64,000 nucleotides of DNA, taken from NCBI GenBank assembly GCA_950096985.1, contig CATNBA010000001.1, positions 124,001 through 188,000 of the forward strand. Reading direction: 5' to 3'. The position numbers and the translations under genes were made by a program. Positions 16,316 to 24,584 of the stretch are shown here, piece after piece (position 1 is the stretch's first letter; each line of letters starts with the position of its first letter). Source of the stretch: an uncultured Candidatus Melainabacteria bacterium. Its GTDB lineage: Bacteria; Cyanobacteriota; Vampirovibrionia; Gastranaerophilales; Gastranaerophilaceae. Under the pieces are notes generated by a model, which did not search any database, was not told where the DNA came from, and saw nothing but the letters and a program-made list of their open reading frames with translations.

Positions 16316-16573
16316 TCAATACCCGTCATACATTGATTGTTTTTTCGGGGCTTCGTATGGTTTGACATCAAAAAGCTGTTTTTGAACTTCAGGAGCTTTC
16401 CCTTCAAGTAACTTGTTGAAGCACGCAGCAGCAAGCCGCATGAGCCTGATTTCTTCGTCCGCTTTTTCCTGCGTCATTTTGCCTGAAGCAATCTGTTTCG
16501 GATATACATTCACACGAAGTGCAGCTTCTCTAGAACAACAATCTTTTAATTTCTTTATTGTTTCAAAGTCCAT
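16316..16573 (-). CDS. Unrecognised small early protein
   Basis: 85 residues from ATG at 16573, preceded by AAGGGGGC; an ATG five codons upstream is possible but lacks a close site. Helical, with a pattern (YPKQIASGKMTQEKADEEIRLMRLAAACF) recurrent in small phage proteins: two helices linked by a Gly-Lys turn. No catalytic residues evident. The start overlaps the preceding gene's stop. Confidence 0.65.
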   Translation of the reverse strand: MDFETIKKLKDCCSREAALRVNVYPKQIASGKMTQEKADEEIRLMRLAAACFNKLLEGKAPEVQKQLFDVKPYEAPKKQSMYDGY

Positions 16574-17231
16574 TTTGCCCCCTTGCATAAGTTTGAAATA
16601 TTCTTCCTGAAGGTTCTTTCAGTTCAGCTTCCGAATAACCTTTTTCAAGAATTTCTTTGAGTTCTTGTTCGCTGTATGCGATTTTTACAATATTGTTTGA
16701 AACTTTGTCTGTTGTGAAAATTTCTTCTTTGAATATTTTGTCAATATACTTTGCACGCTGAACATTTTTATTTCTTGCTTTATATTCAACGAGCGTTGAT
16801 TCTGCAAATTTCGGGTTGATTACGAATGCAAAAACATTACCAAGAAGGCAAAAGGGAGAAATATTCGGAATTTCAATTTCAACAAATTCAAGCGGCTCTC
16901 CGTATTTTTGAACAAATTCATGGTCTTCTTGAATTTTTGATTTTATGAATTCCCATTTCCTCGCTTTCATACACATTGAAACAATTTTTGAATAATATGT
17001 ATTGTCTTTTTCTTGCAAATATCTCAAGTGATTTTCGACAGCCAGCCAATAAGTGCAGCCATAGTTTCTGAAGTGATAATCTACAAGATAGAAACCCCAG
17101 CAACGAAAATCGCCCGATGTGAAACCGAGTGTCCCGTCTTCATATAAGAAACATTCTGAAACTTGTCCGCTGTAACATGGTCCATGTTCAATGTCTGAAA
17201 CGTAAGCAATTTTTTTCTTTTCTTTCCTCAT
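16563..17231 (-). CDS. Unrecognised early protein (222 residues)
   Basis: Not recognised. The N-terminus (KKKIAYVSDIEHGPCYSGQVSECFLYEDGTLGF) suggests a beta-rich fold; six or more aromatic residues cluster around FRCWGFYLVDYHFRNYGCTYW. The second half is helical and charged. GGAGTAAAAAC lies upstream of the ATG. It follows a LuxR-type regulator gene and overlaps the next gene by 11 bases. Confidence 0.65.
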   Translation of the reverse strand: MRKEKKKIAYVSDIEHGPCYSGQVSECFLYEDGTLGFTSGDFRCWGFYLVDYHFRNYGCTYWLAVENHLRYLQEKDNTYYSKIVSMCMKARKWEFIKSKIQEDHEFVQKYGEPLEFVEIEIPNISPFCLLGNVFAFVINPKFAESTLVEYKARNKNVQRAKYIDKIFKEEIFTTDKVSNNIVKIAYSEQELKEILEKGYSEAELKEPSGRIFQTYARGQNGL

Positions 17232-17242
17232 TGTTTTTACTC

Positions 17243-17461
17243 CTACATCATAAGTTTTGACATTTCGATTTTGACAATTTCTCGAACAAGAACAGCTCGT
17301 TTTGTTTCTGCTGGTCCTTTAATCCCGAAATACTTATATATTACTTTCAGATCTTTTTTGATTTTGTCCACCGAAAAGCAAAGCTGGTCTGCAATTTGTT
17401 GATTTGTTTTGCCTTCAATTAGCAAAGTAACAATTTCTTTCTGTGTTTCTGTTAGTGTCAT
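17243..17461 (-). CDS. LuxR/GerE-type helix-turn-helix regulator
   Basis: 72 residues, essentially just the DNA-binding domain: LTETQKEIVTLLIEGKTNQQIADQLCFSVDKIKKDLKVIYKYFGI matches the GerE helix-turn-helix pattern (LT-x-x-E/Q...L-x-x-G-x-x-N-x-x-I-A...S-x-x-T/K-V). No sensor domain. Such stand-alone domains regulate transcription in phages and spore formers. Candidate for control of the late promoter palindrome at 15190-15205, though no direct evidence links them. Confidence 0.85.
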   Translation of the reverse strand: MTLTETQKEIVTLLIEGKTNQQIADQLCFSVDKIKKDLKVIYKYFGIKGPAETKRAVLVREIVKIEMSKLMM

Positions 17462-17485
17462 TTCTCCTCAAACTCTCCCCGTTGT

Positions 17486-18358
17486 TTAGAACGGAATATC
17501 ATCATTCAAATAGCGTTCAGGAATTCCGCTTTCCAGTACGTCATGAACATCAAACGAACACTGCGGAACAACAAGCGAATCAATATGCAAAACAAAAACA
17601 GATTGTTGTTCTTTTTTTGCAACTGCTTTCGCGTCTTCAAGTGCCGTTTGATAATTTTTATATACTTTGTTCGGGCTTCCTTTTTTTGGATTAAAAACAA
17701 GATAATTCGGGGTTTTTGTCTTGAAGTCCTTGAATATATTTTTGTCTTGTTGTTTTCTTAATGTTTCAATTCTTTCAAAAATTTCGTCAAATTCTGTTTC
17801 GTTCGGAACAAAGGCAATGTCAAGAGCATTACATAATTTTGTTTTTATTGTCTGTATATCATTCGCATGCATTGTTGCAAGCTCTTGAATTTTTGAACAC
17901 ATTTTTTGATTGTCATTTTGCAAATCATCATTGACAATTCTGTAAACTTCCTGCATTTCACTTTCAAGCAAAGTGCAGTCGTGCTGATCCAGCATATAAG
18001 AAAATAATTCTTGATAGGCTGGAGAAATTTCTGTTTTTTCTTTTGCAGAAGCAGCTTCTCCCGGAACAGTTTCTTCAGGTTGAATTTCTTCAGCTGAAAC
18101 AACTGTTGTTGCTTGTTCATAACCTTGAAGAAAATCAACGAGAATCTGCTGTTTTTGTTTTTTGTCTGCCCCATAATCGACGAATTTTCCGACAACTTCA
18201 TATATTGTTTTTCTGTTACTTTGAGCATATTTGAGAGAAATTCCGCAATTGTGAGCAGTATCAACAACGGAATCGCCGTCAAGCATACTTGCAAGAACCA
18301 TTTGTTCTTTTTCTGTCAGTTCATTTTTAATCTGTTGAAATATCTTTTGCTTGTTCAT
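17486..18358 (-). CDS. Helix-turn-helix protein with SSB-like C-terminal tip
   Basis: 290 residues. The N-terminus (LTEKEQMVLASMLDGDSVVDTAHNCGISLKYAQSNRKTIYEVV) looks like a helix-turn-helix of the sigma/LuxR type. It is followed by an acidic linker resembling the linker of the 15596-15979 protein (PEETVPGEA). The last residues are NDDIPF, the signature of the single-stranded DNA-binding protein tail that docks partner proteins. No OB-fold is apparent. The start overlaps the upstream stop (TAATG) with AAAGGGG ahead of it. Possible role in replication or transcription linked to host SSB partners. Confidence 0.65.
   Translation of the reverse strand: MNKQKIFQQIKNELTEKEQMVLASMLDGDSVVDTAHNCGISLKYAQSNRKTIYEVVGKFVDYGADKKQKQQILVDFLQGYEQATTVVSAEEIQPEETVPGEAASAKEKTEISPAYQELFSYMLDQHDCTLLESEMQEVYRIVNDDLQNDNQKMCSKIQELATMHANDIQTIKTKLCNALDIAFVPNETEFDEIFERIETLRKQQDKNIFKDFKTKTPNYLVFNPKKGSPNKVYKNYQTALEDAKAVAKKEQQSVFVLHIDSLVVPQCSFDVHDVLESGIPERYLNDDIPF
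18055..18091 (-). repeat. Partial third copy of the linker-coding cassette
   Basis: Resembles 15727-15763 at most positions (shared CTTCTCCCGGAACAG and TTCTTCAG blocks). Encodes the EETVPGEA linker in the helix-turn-helix/SSB-tip protein, matching EEPVPGEE in the 15596-15979 protein. Confidence 0.7.
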
Positions 18359-18666
18359 TAGTTTTCCCCTTTCTGAAGTTCAATACTGTCAACAATTTTT
18401 CCGTTTGCAGTGGCGGTTTTGATATGTTTTTCATTTTCGTTCATATACCTTAACGCGTAGCCGATTAGCGAACCGTGCAAAATGTAGTCAATCGGTTCAA
18501 ATTCTTTGTCTTTGCTGCTTGCTTTTAAGTCTTGCAAAAATTGGTTTGCAAAGGCTATCACAAAGGCACTGTTGCAATTTTCTTTGTTGTCGTAAATTTC
18601 AGCTTTTGCGAATTCAAGAGCTTCTGAAATCTTGTTTCTGTTTTGTGGTTCTGTTCCGTTGTTCAT
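18358..18666 (-). CDS. Unrecognised early protein (102 residues)
   Basis: Helical, with IAFANQFLQDLKASSKDKEF and ILHGSLIGYALRYMNENEKHI. Not recognised. It overlaps both neighbours through ATGA and TAATG junctions, so it is translationally coupled within the early operon. Confidence 0.65.
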   Translation of the reverse strand: MNNGTEPQNRNKISEALEFAKAEIYDNKENCNSAFVIAFANQFLQDLKASSKDKEFEPIDYILHGSLIGYALRYMNENEKHIKTATANGKIVDSIELQKGEN

Positions 18667-18977
18667 TTTTTCTCCTCTATAAGTTCAAATTCAATGTCAA
18701 AAACATCTTTGTCAATGGCAAGATCTGTGTTTTTACCGTTGATTATAGAAATACTTTTTATTTTTGCTTTTAATCTTTTTTCTTTGTTGTCCTTGCTTGC
18801 GTACCCGCACACAAAAACACATTCACTGTGCAGCGGAAGGGCTGTTTGTCTGCATAAAATTTTGCTATACAGAAAAAGCCTTTTAAACCAGTATTCTTTC
18901 ACTTCTCTATATTCGTGAGTCTTTTCTCCGCTTTTTATTTTTTCAAACCATTCTTTCTTCAAATTGAATGTCAGCAT
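18663..18977 (-). CDS. ASCH/PUA-like domain protein
   Basis: 104 residues. The opening (LTFNLKKEWFEKIKSGEKTHEYREVKEYWFKRL) is the ASCH/DUF3850-type signature: L-x-L-K-x-x-(Y/W)-(F)-x-x-I-x-x-G-x-K-x-x-E-x-R, with the later V-x-x-x-x-G-Y-x-x-K. ASCH domains bind RNA or modified nucleotides and occur in many phages. The exact role is not known. It overlaps neighbours by a few bases on both sides. Confidence 0.85.
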   Translation of the reverse strand: MLTFNLKKEWFEKIKSGEKTHEYREVKEYWFKRLFLYSKILCRQTALPLHSECVFVCGYASKDNKEKRLKAKIKSISIINGKNTDLAIDKDVFDIEFELIEEKK

Positions 18978-19939
18978 TGTTCCGCACCTTCTTTCTTTTT
19001 GTTTTCGTAGAACAATTCAGGCGGAACTTTCACTCCGAAATAATTGAAAAGATTTGTCAAGAATTCTTCTGTCTGAGAACTTCTGCCCCATTTGTTCATT
19101 ACATCAACATAAGTTTTTGCTTCGCTTGAATGATGATTTCTCACACTTTCAAGATATGCTTCAGCGTCTTTTTCTGTAAAAAAGACACCGTCGGACCACG
19201 AAACAGGCTCATTTCTAAATCGTTGAACAATTCCGTAATTGTGTTCTTCAAGCCATTCATTGATTCTGTCGTCTTCTTCCCAAGTCCCTATATTTTGAAG
19301 AATTTTTTCAAAATCGTCGTCTTCATTAAGTACTATAAGACCGCAATCGTATCTCTCACGAAGAACAGGAACAATTTCAAGAAAAGAACCTGAAGAAGAT
19401 TCAAAGAAAAATTCCCCTTTGTCGTCTTGTTCAAAATTGTCGTTGAAATCAACAATTGAAAAATAATAAGGAAACCTCGTTCCCCTATTGTTCTGTGAAG
19501 ACATTTCAGTCAAAAATTCAACGATTTTCTTTTTTAATTCTTCCGTATGTGTTAAGTTTTCAGGGTTCGTTTCTCTGATAATTCTCTCAATTTGATTGAG
19601 TTCTTCAAAGTCAGCAATATAGTCAAATCTTTGTTTCAGTTCGTCTAATAATAACGCTATATCTACAATTTTATTTTTATGAGAAGAAAGTTCTTGCTGC
19701 AAGCTCTGATTCTGAAGAACTACTGCATTGTATTGATTGACCGCTTGTGCAAGCGTTGTGTCAAATTCTTGCTTCATAAGCAAGAGCTGTTTTGCCGGGA
19801 AATGTCCGAGTTCGATTTCAGCACCGAACGGAAGCTCTATTCTTGCAGCAAGCATTCCTTTTCTGCCTGCTTCTTCATTTTCTCCGATTATTATTTTGTA
19901 ATCGTCGGAGCTTTTAAAAATTTCTTTTTCATTTAACAT
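18971..19939 (-). CDS. Unrecognised early protein with coiled coil (322 residues)
   Basis: Not recognised. About residues 55-125 form a coiled coil (QEFDTTLAQAVNQYNAVVL then QQELSSHKNKIVDIALLL). The C-terminal half is acidic and aromatic, containing SIVDFNDNFEQDDKGEFFF and, near the end, VDVMNKWGRSSQTEEFL. GGAGAAAAC precedes the start. Position between VRR-NUC and ASCH genes suggests a DNA metabolism or anti-host role, but nothing in the sequence decides this. Confidence 0.65.
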   Translation of the reverse strand: MLNEKEIFKSSDDYKIIIGENEEAGRKGMLAARIELPFGAEIELGHFPAKQLLLMKQEFDTTLAQAVNQYNAVVLQNQSLQQELSSHKNKIVDIALLLDELKQRFDYIADFEELNQIERIIRETNPENLTHTEELKKKIVEFLTEMSSQNNRGTRFPYYFSIVDFNDNFEQDDKGEFFFESSSGSFLEIVPVLRERYDCGLIVLNEDDDFEKILQNIGTWEEDDRINEWLEEHNYGIVQRFRNEPVSWSDGVFFTEKDAEAYLESVRNHHSSEAKTYVDVMNKWGRSSQTEEFLTNLFNYFGVKVPPELFYENKKKEGAEQC

Positions 19940-19950
19940 TTTGTTTTCTC

Positions 19951-20328
19951 CTATGAATTAAGGTATTTCTGAAGAATTCTGACTGCTGATTCGCAGCCCT
20001 TCGCAACTCCGACGCAGTAGTCTTTGTCGTCGAGTTTTCGCAACCATTCTTCCTGTTCTGCGTGTAGCTTCCCGCCTTTTTGACGTTTCATTTCGATAAA
20101 TAAAACCTCATGCGTTTTGTTCTTGTTTTTCTCAAGAATTATCAAGTCCGGGAAGCCTTTTGAAAGCCCCATATTTTTGAGCGTTCTTGAATATGCTGCA
20201 TAGTTGAAAGCCACTTTCGGCATTTTGAAACCGTTTTGAGTGCTGACAACGCAAATTCCGTTCGCTTCGCAATATGCAACAAACGCGATTTGTTCTTCCT
20301 TTTCGAGTGGTGTTGTGTTCTTTGCCAT
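19951..20328 (-). CDS. VRR-NUC domain nuclease
   Basis: 125 residues. Conserved core of the PD-(D/E)XK VRR-NUC family is visible: an N-terminal E (KEEQIAFVAYCE), STQNGFK, GLSKGFPDLIIL (catalytic Asp), VLFIEMKRQKGGKLHAEQEEW (E-x-K and Q). Phage members act on branched DNA or as Holliday junction resolvase-like enzymes and are common near replication genes. The start ATG is seven bases after GAGGG, next to the TAG stop of the upstream gene. Confidence 0.9.
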   Translation of the reverse strand: MAKNTTPLEKEEQIAFVAYCEANGICVVSTQNGFKMPKVAFNYAAYSRTLKNMGLSKGFPDLIILEKNKNKTHEVLFIEMKRQKGGKLHAEQEEWLRKLDDKDYCVGVAKGCESAVRILQKYLNS

Positions 20329-20330
20329 TT

Positions 20331-21089
20331 CTAACCCTCAAACGGAATTTTTTCTTGAACCGGGCTTGCGTTCAGCCCGTTCATGTACTTTTTAGCGTGA
20401 ACAATTATTCGTTCGAGCAATTCTTCGCAATCATTGCTGAAATAAACTTCATTGCAGCTGTCGTTTGCCATGTGCCATGAATAAAGTTCAATAAATGGTG
20501 TATTCAAATTGAATGGAGTATTCAAGCCGATAATTTCAAGTTGTGCTGTGATAACCATTCCCATGATTGAATCTTCTTTCCAAGTAATTGACAAACCTGT
20601 CGTCGTCATTCTTGAAAGCCATTCTTCAGGAAATTCAAGAGTTTCAAGAATATGTTTTGACATTGCTCGAAAATCAACAATAAATTCGTCAACAGCTTCT
20701 TCATAACCTTTGAAGGTCACTTCTTTTGAAGCCTTTGAACCGTTCTTTTGATATAAAATTGTCGCATTTTTCTCGTCTTTGCCGATTTTAATTTTTGTTA
20801 TTTGAGCAGACGCAGGAATTTTTTCTTCGTCTTCTTCAGCTTCCATTTCGTTGAGATATTTTCCCAAGTGCGGAGCTTCGTCTTTTGCCGCGTCATAAAT
20901 TGTGCGTTCAAAATATACTTTGTAGCCTTTTTCTGCAAGTGCTGCAATGTAATCTTCAACAGTTTTCATCTTGAAAAAGTCAGCGTCTTTGAAGCCTTTA
21001 TCAATTAGCATTCTGCGAGCAGTTGCTTTGAAGTTGTTTTCCCCGTTGAAGTTCCCTGAATAGCCGTTCCCGGTGATTGTAAATTTCAT
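20331..21089 (-). CDS. Unrecognised early protein (252 residues)
   Basis: Starts KFTITGNGYSGNFNGENNFKA; middle has a short acidic stretch (EMEAEEDEEKIP); the C-terminal part has WEWL-like aromatic helices and ends PVQEKIPFEG. No family recognised. The start lies within the ribosome-site region shared with the stop of the radical SAM gene (AGGAGAATGAAAAATG), so the two are coupled. Probable DNA-metabolism accessory by position. Confidence 0.6.
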   Translation of the reverse strand: MKFTITGNGYSGNFNGENNFKATARRMLIDKGFKDADFFKMKTVEDYIAALAEKGYKVYFERTIYDAAKDEAPHLGKYLNEMEAEEDEEKIPASAQITKIKIGKDEKNATILYQKNGSKASKEVTFKGYEEAVDEFIVDFRAMSKHILETLEFPEEWLSRMTTTGLSITWKEDSIMGMVITAQLEIIGLNTPFNLNTPFIELYSWHMANDSCNEVYFSNDCEELLERIIVHAKKYMNGLNASPVQEKIPFEG

Positions 21090-21092
21090 TTT

Positions 21093-22076
21093 TCATTCTC
21101 CTTTGATAATTTGTGCATATAATGTTTTCATACTCTTTCCGTCCTTGCGTGGAGCATAGTCTTCAAAAGAAACTGCTTTTTGCAAGAACATATTGTTCGA
21201 CCAGTGTTGAAGGTCCGTCAAAAATTGCGGGTGTGTTCCTTTGCGGTAAATCATCACATAAGGGGAATAACCCAGTTCAAGGACCTTTTTCACGCGAAAA
21301 TAGTCTTCTTTAAGAGTTGTGTTGAAATTTGTCAAAATATAAACTCTTTTGAAGCGATCACTTTTGTTGAAGTGTTTCGCAAAAATTTTCAAACCTTTGA
21401 GAATTCGTTCTTCATTTTTCATTAAATCGAACGCAAAATGCACCATTTGAATTTTTGTTTGTGCAAGTAATTTCGCAATATCATCATCAATAAGCCTTGC
21501 GTCAAGCCCTTGAGTGTAATCGATAACAGCTCCGCTTTGAATTAACTGTTTGATGAGTTCTTCTCTATCTTTGCAAGCAAGTATATTTGCGTCATAAAGT
21601 TTTATTGTTTTTTGACCGTTCCAAAACTCCTGAAGGTCTGCAACCTTTCTACAACAAAGACCGTCTTTTTTTGAAACAATGCAAAATTCACAATTATTCG
21701 GACAACCACGCGTCAAGAAACCGCAAGCAATATTCTTTGTTTTTTCGCCATACAAAGAATAATCAGGAAACATTGATTCAATTTCTTTCGGAAGACTTTT
21801 GTCTTTTTCTTTGTTGTAAACCTCTTTGTTATTTTCAACAGATATTGCGAACCCGCTTCCACCGAATTGAATTTCGTCTGCCGTTGGAAAATAAATCAAC
21901 GGATTGATAGTTTTTAAATCAAGATTGAAAATTTTTGAAATATAAACTTTGTCAAAATGCTCGAAATAATTATCAACAAATTTGACTTCGTCACCCTGCT
22001 TCTTATGAAAAGCAGAAATTTTCATCAAAGGAATAGAAGGGCTGTCTGTATCTGCAAGCAAACCAATTTTCGCCAT
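21093..22076 (-). CDS. Radical SAM enzyme
   Basis: 327 residues. The cluster-binding motif is CPNNCEFC (C-x3-C-x2-C) near residues 124-131, preceded by ACGFLTRG as in B12-type radical SAM proteins. Before it, an N-terminal region begins IGLLADTDSPSIPLMKISAFHKKQGDEV, resembling the start of cobalamin-binding domains but shortened. Later a YTQGLDARLIDDDIAKLL segment fits the TIM barrel. Substrate unknown; phage radical SAM genes are frequent in gut viruses. It starts one base into the stop of the adenine methyltransferase gene (TAATG), a close pairing that suggests joint action on DNA or nucleotides, which is inference. Confidence 0.85.
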   Translation of the reverse strand: MAKIGLLADTDSPSIPLMKISAFHKKQGDEVKFVDNYFEHFDKVYISKIFNLDLKTINPLIYFPTADEIQFGGSGFAISVENNKEVYNKEKDKSLPKEIESMFPDYSLYGEKTKNIACGFLTRGCPNNCEFCIVSKKDGLCCRKVADLQEFWNGQKTIKLYDANILACKDREELIKQLIQSGAVIDYTQGLDARLIDDDIAKLLAQTKIQMVHFAFDLMKNEERILKGLKIFAKHFNKSDRFKRVYILTNFNTTLKEDYFRVKKVLELGYSPYVMIYRKGTHPQFLTDLQHWSNNMFLQKAVSFEDYAPRKDGKSMKTLYAQIIKGE

Positions 22077-22912
22077 TATTGCACCCCCTCAAATAATTTC
22101 ATTTGATTTTGATTTGTAAAATCGCGAATCAATATTTGTTGTGGAAGAAAATTCCAGCAATAGTACGCACTTGAAAAACTGATTTTGTTTGCTTGACCCT
22201 TAAAAGTCATTCGTTTTTCAAACATTAACAATTGCAAATCTTTATTTTTAAAAAGTTTCATCGGAGTGCTATCGTTTAGCCATGTTAATGTCATAAGCAG
22301 TGCAAACGGTTTTCCGAAACTCAAAGCACGTTCAAAAATTTCTTTTTTGCCTGTGAATGGCGGATTGCTTATAAGAATGTCCCATTCTTCAGGTTCATAA
22401 GTGAAGAAATTTTTTCCGTCGCTGATATGCGAATAAATAACATTGAAGTTATTTTCTTTTAATACTTTGACAAATTCTGATTCTTTAGTATCAAACGGAC
22501 ACCATATTATTGAATTTCTGAATGGTTCAAGAAATTCAAGCAAAGGTTCAACCGCATAGCGTTCAGTGTAGCATTCGTCATTTTTGCCCGGTGTAGTGTG
22601 AATGTAATTTATATTATTTTGAGCTTTCATTTCCACCCCCAGCGAGCCAGTATCTTTTATATTTAATTTTCTTTGTACGTTCCTTGCCGTCAGCTGCGAC
22701 AACAGTTTTTCTTTTGTTTCCCAGTCATAAACAAGGGCAACTCCGAAAACACGCTGCAAATCGCGAATCGGTCCGCAAGGGTAGTTCATAAACGGAAGCA
22801 AGTCACGAACTGTCGTTGAACCTTTTTCAAGAAGCTGCTGAAGAACAATGCTTTCGTGTGTATTCAGCGAAAGAATGTGTTCAAACTTTTTCTTTCTGTC
22901 TTCAGTTGACAT
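22076..22912 (-). CDS. Orphan DNA adenine methyltransferase-like protein with N-terminal winged helix
   Basis: 278 residues from ATG at 22912. The NPPF motif of N6-adenine/N4-cytosine methyltransferases is at about residues 183-186 (DILISNPPFTGKKEIF). The region before it (IIWCPFDTKESEFVKVLKENNFNVIYSHISDGKNFF) supplies the degenerate SAM site. The N-terminus (STTVRDLLPFMNYPCGPIRDLQRVFG) looks like a winged helix. No restriction partner is nearby, so the likely roles are protection of phage DNA or regulation. Overlaps the DnaC-like gene by 11 bases and the radical SAM gene by one. Confidence 0.85.
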   Translation of the reverse strand: MSTEDRKKKFEHILSLNTHESIVLQQLLEKGSTTVRDLLPFMNYPCGPIRDLQRVFGVALVYDWETKEKLLSQLTARNVQRKLNIKDTGSLGVEMKAQNNINYIHTTPGKNDECYTERYAVEPLLEFLEPFRNSIIWCPFDTKESEFVKVLKENNFNVIYSHISDGKNFFTYEPEEWDILISNPPFTGKKEIFERALSFGKPFALLMTLTWLNDSTPMKLFKNKDLQLLMFEKRMTFKGQANKISFSSAYYCWNFLPQQILIRDFTNQNQMKLFEGVQ

Positions 22913-23714
22913 TTTCACCCCCTGTGTTCTTCAAGCGATAGCTTGAGTGTTTAAATATGAGTTTTTCCGCCTGTTCACGTACTCTGTCGAGCAATTTTCC
23001 AAGACGCGGAACTGTTTTCATTTCTTGAATGTCGCAGGGGTTATTGATAAGAACAAAGCATTTGTTGTCCCTGTAAAGACGGTCAAACAGCTCTGTTGCA
23101 AGATTGACTTCTCTGTCGTCTTTTGTGTTGATAACAAGTTCATCAAGAACGAGAATGTCAAATCGGCTCAAATCAACAAGGATTGTGTCAACTTTTTCTT
23201 GAGAATTAAAACTTTTTGCATAATAACAGCGATTGACAACATCAATCCAAGTAATATATAAACCGTTGAAACCCTTTGACAATAAGGCTCTTAAAATCGC
23301 ATAACCGACAGAAGTTTTCCCGTTTCCGAATTCGCCTATTAAGTGAAGCGAAGCTCCGCTTTCCGGGTTGAAATTTTCAACATATTTTTGAGCGTCTGCA
23401 ACGTGTTCAGTTCCGAGCTTTTCAAGTTTTTCAAGAGTTATGTCAATATAACGCTTGCCGATGTTCACTCTTTGGTATCTTTCACGCAAGGCGGTTTTCT
23501 TTTTTTGCTGTTCTTTGCGTTCTTGTTCTTCGACATAGCAATCGCAGTCAACAGCAAAAACTTTTGTTTTTCTTCCGAGTGCTTCAACCGTTATTGCTTT
23601 GAATGGTTTTCCGCATATTTTGCATTTTTTCGGTTCTGCGGCTTCCTGCATAACTTCGCCGCACAAACTGCCGATTGTTGAAAAATCTGTGTTTTTAACT
23701 TCGTTAATACTCAT
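22902..23714 (-). CDS. DnaC/IstB-like helicase loader
   Basis: 270 residues from ATG at 23714 (GGGAGCGG upstream, overlapping the previous gene's end). Walker A GEFGNGKTS is at 127-135 and Walker B ILVLDE at 187-192. A zinc-binding pair of Cys motifs (C31-x2-C34 and C57-x-C59) lies in the N-terminal part. Together with the initiator just upstream it should load the host DnaB helicase at the phage origin. The domain order matches phage DnaC proteins. Confidence 0.92.
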   Translation of the reverse strand: MSINEVKNTDFSTIGSLCGEVMQEAAEPKKCKICGKPFKAITVEALGRKTKVFAVDCDCYVEEQERKEQQKKKTALRERYQRVNIGKRYIDITLEKLEKLGTEHVADAQKYVENFNPESGASLHLIGEFGNGKTSVGYAILRALLSKGFNGLYITWIDVVNRCYYAKSFNSQEKVDTILVDLSRFDILVLDELVINTKDDREVNLATELFDRLYRDNKCFVLINNPCDIQEMKTVPRLGKLLDRVREQAEKLIFKHSSYRLKNTGGENVN

Positions 23715-24582
23715 AACCGCTCCCTTCTGCTTTTGTATCGCCTGAATTGTATTTGTCGCCATATATGCCGATGTGATTGTTCAGAATAGAGCGGAAATCT
23801 ATTTTGTTATTTGCAATGACAATGAGTTTATTTGCCTTCTGACAAACAGCTTTGAAATATTCAAGATTGTCATTTGTGACGGTTCTGAATTCAGCAATTG
23901 CTTGAATGGTTTTGTTGTGCCTTCTTTCAAAACCAAGTTTCACAAGCTGCGGACATTCGTCTTGATAAATTTTGAAATATTTTTCGTTTGCAGCGTAGTC
24001 ATACGGATCATAAACTTTTGAAAAATTTTCGCCTGAAATATTAGAATTTATATTTCCAGTTTCAATTTCAGATTCAATTTCAATTTCATTTTCAGTGTTT
24101 TGCTTTGTTTTTGCTTCAGGTTTTGCTTGAGCAAAATCAGCAGCAAAATTTTCATTTTGCTTTCTTTCGCTGCTCTTTTTTCCGCCTTTAGAACCAGCGG
24201 AAGAACGCTTGTCGCTTATAATTCCGTCTATTTGCATTCGTTTCTGAATGAGTTTGTCACCTTCTATATGAACAACTTTTTCTTCAAGAAGTTCAGTCAA
24301 ACCTTCAGCAATTTCTTGAACAGAAAACGGCATATTTTTTGAAAGCTGCGAAGCAAATTCTGAAACTTGCTTGCTTTTTTGCTCAAGCAAGTTTTCAGAT
24401 TTGCTTTCATTTTGCTTATATTTTTGCTTGAGCAAAATTGTTCCGTATTCTTCAGACTTGTGCATAATACACATCAAGCGAATATAAATTCCGTTTGCTT
24501 TTGCGGAACATTCGTTCAATTTTTCATCTGTCATGAAGTCTTGCACATATAGCGGAAAATAAGGCTGATTTCTTAATGCCAT
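23704..24582 (-). CDS. Replication initiator / replisome organiser (DUF1376-like)
   Basis: 292 residues. The start MALRNQPYFPLYVQDFMTDEKL followed by LNECSAKANGIYIRLM is the typical opening of phage initiators related to DUF1376, with a winged-helix fold. A glycine/lysine-rich linker and an acidic repeat (EIEIESEIE) separate it from a helical C-terminus. Start ATG is behind GAGG and three bases from the preceding stop. The gene contains ten exact TTTTGCT/AGCAAAA repeats that may be the origin, as in the lambda O gene. It precedes the DnaC-like gene, a classic O/P arrangement. Confidence 0.85.
   Translation of the reverse strand: MALRNQPYFPLYVQDFMTDEKLNECSAKANGIYIRLMCIMHKSEEYGTILLKQKYKQNESKSENLLEQKSKQVSEFASQLSKNMPFSVQEIAEGLTELLEEKVVHIEGDKLIQKRMQIDGIISDKRSSAGSKGGKKSSERKQNENFAADFAQAKPEAKTKQNTENEIEIESEIETGNINSNISGENFSKVYDPYDYAANEKYFKIYQDECPQLVKLGFERRHNKTIQAIAEFRTVTNDNLEYFKAVCQKANKLIVIANNKIDFRSILNNHIGIYGDKYNSGDTKAEGSGYEY
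24098..24437. repeat. Iteron-like repeats inside the initiator gene (possible origin)
   Basis: The heptamer TTTTGCT or its complement AGCAAAA occurs ten times here (24098, 24109, 24121, 24130c, 24142c, 24155, 24377, 24410, 24422, 24431c). Two are perfect palindromes TTTTGCTTGAGCAAAA (24121-24136 and 24422-24437), with a third related one at 24377-24392. Just left, an A/T-rich TTTCAATTTCA direct repeat (24058-24090) could be the melting region. The Lys/Gln-rich coding sequence may inflate the count. Confidence 0.5.
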
Positions 24583-24584
24583 TT

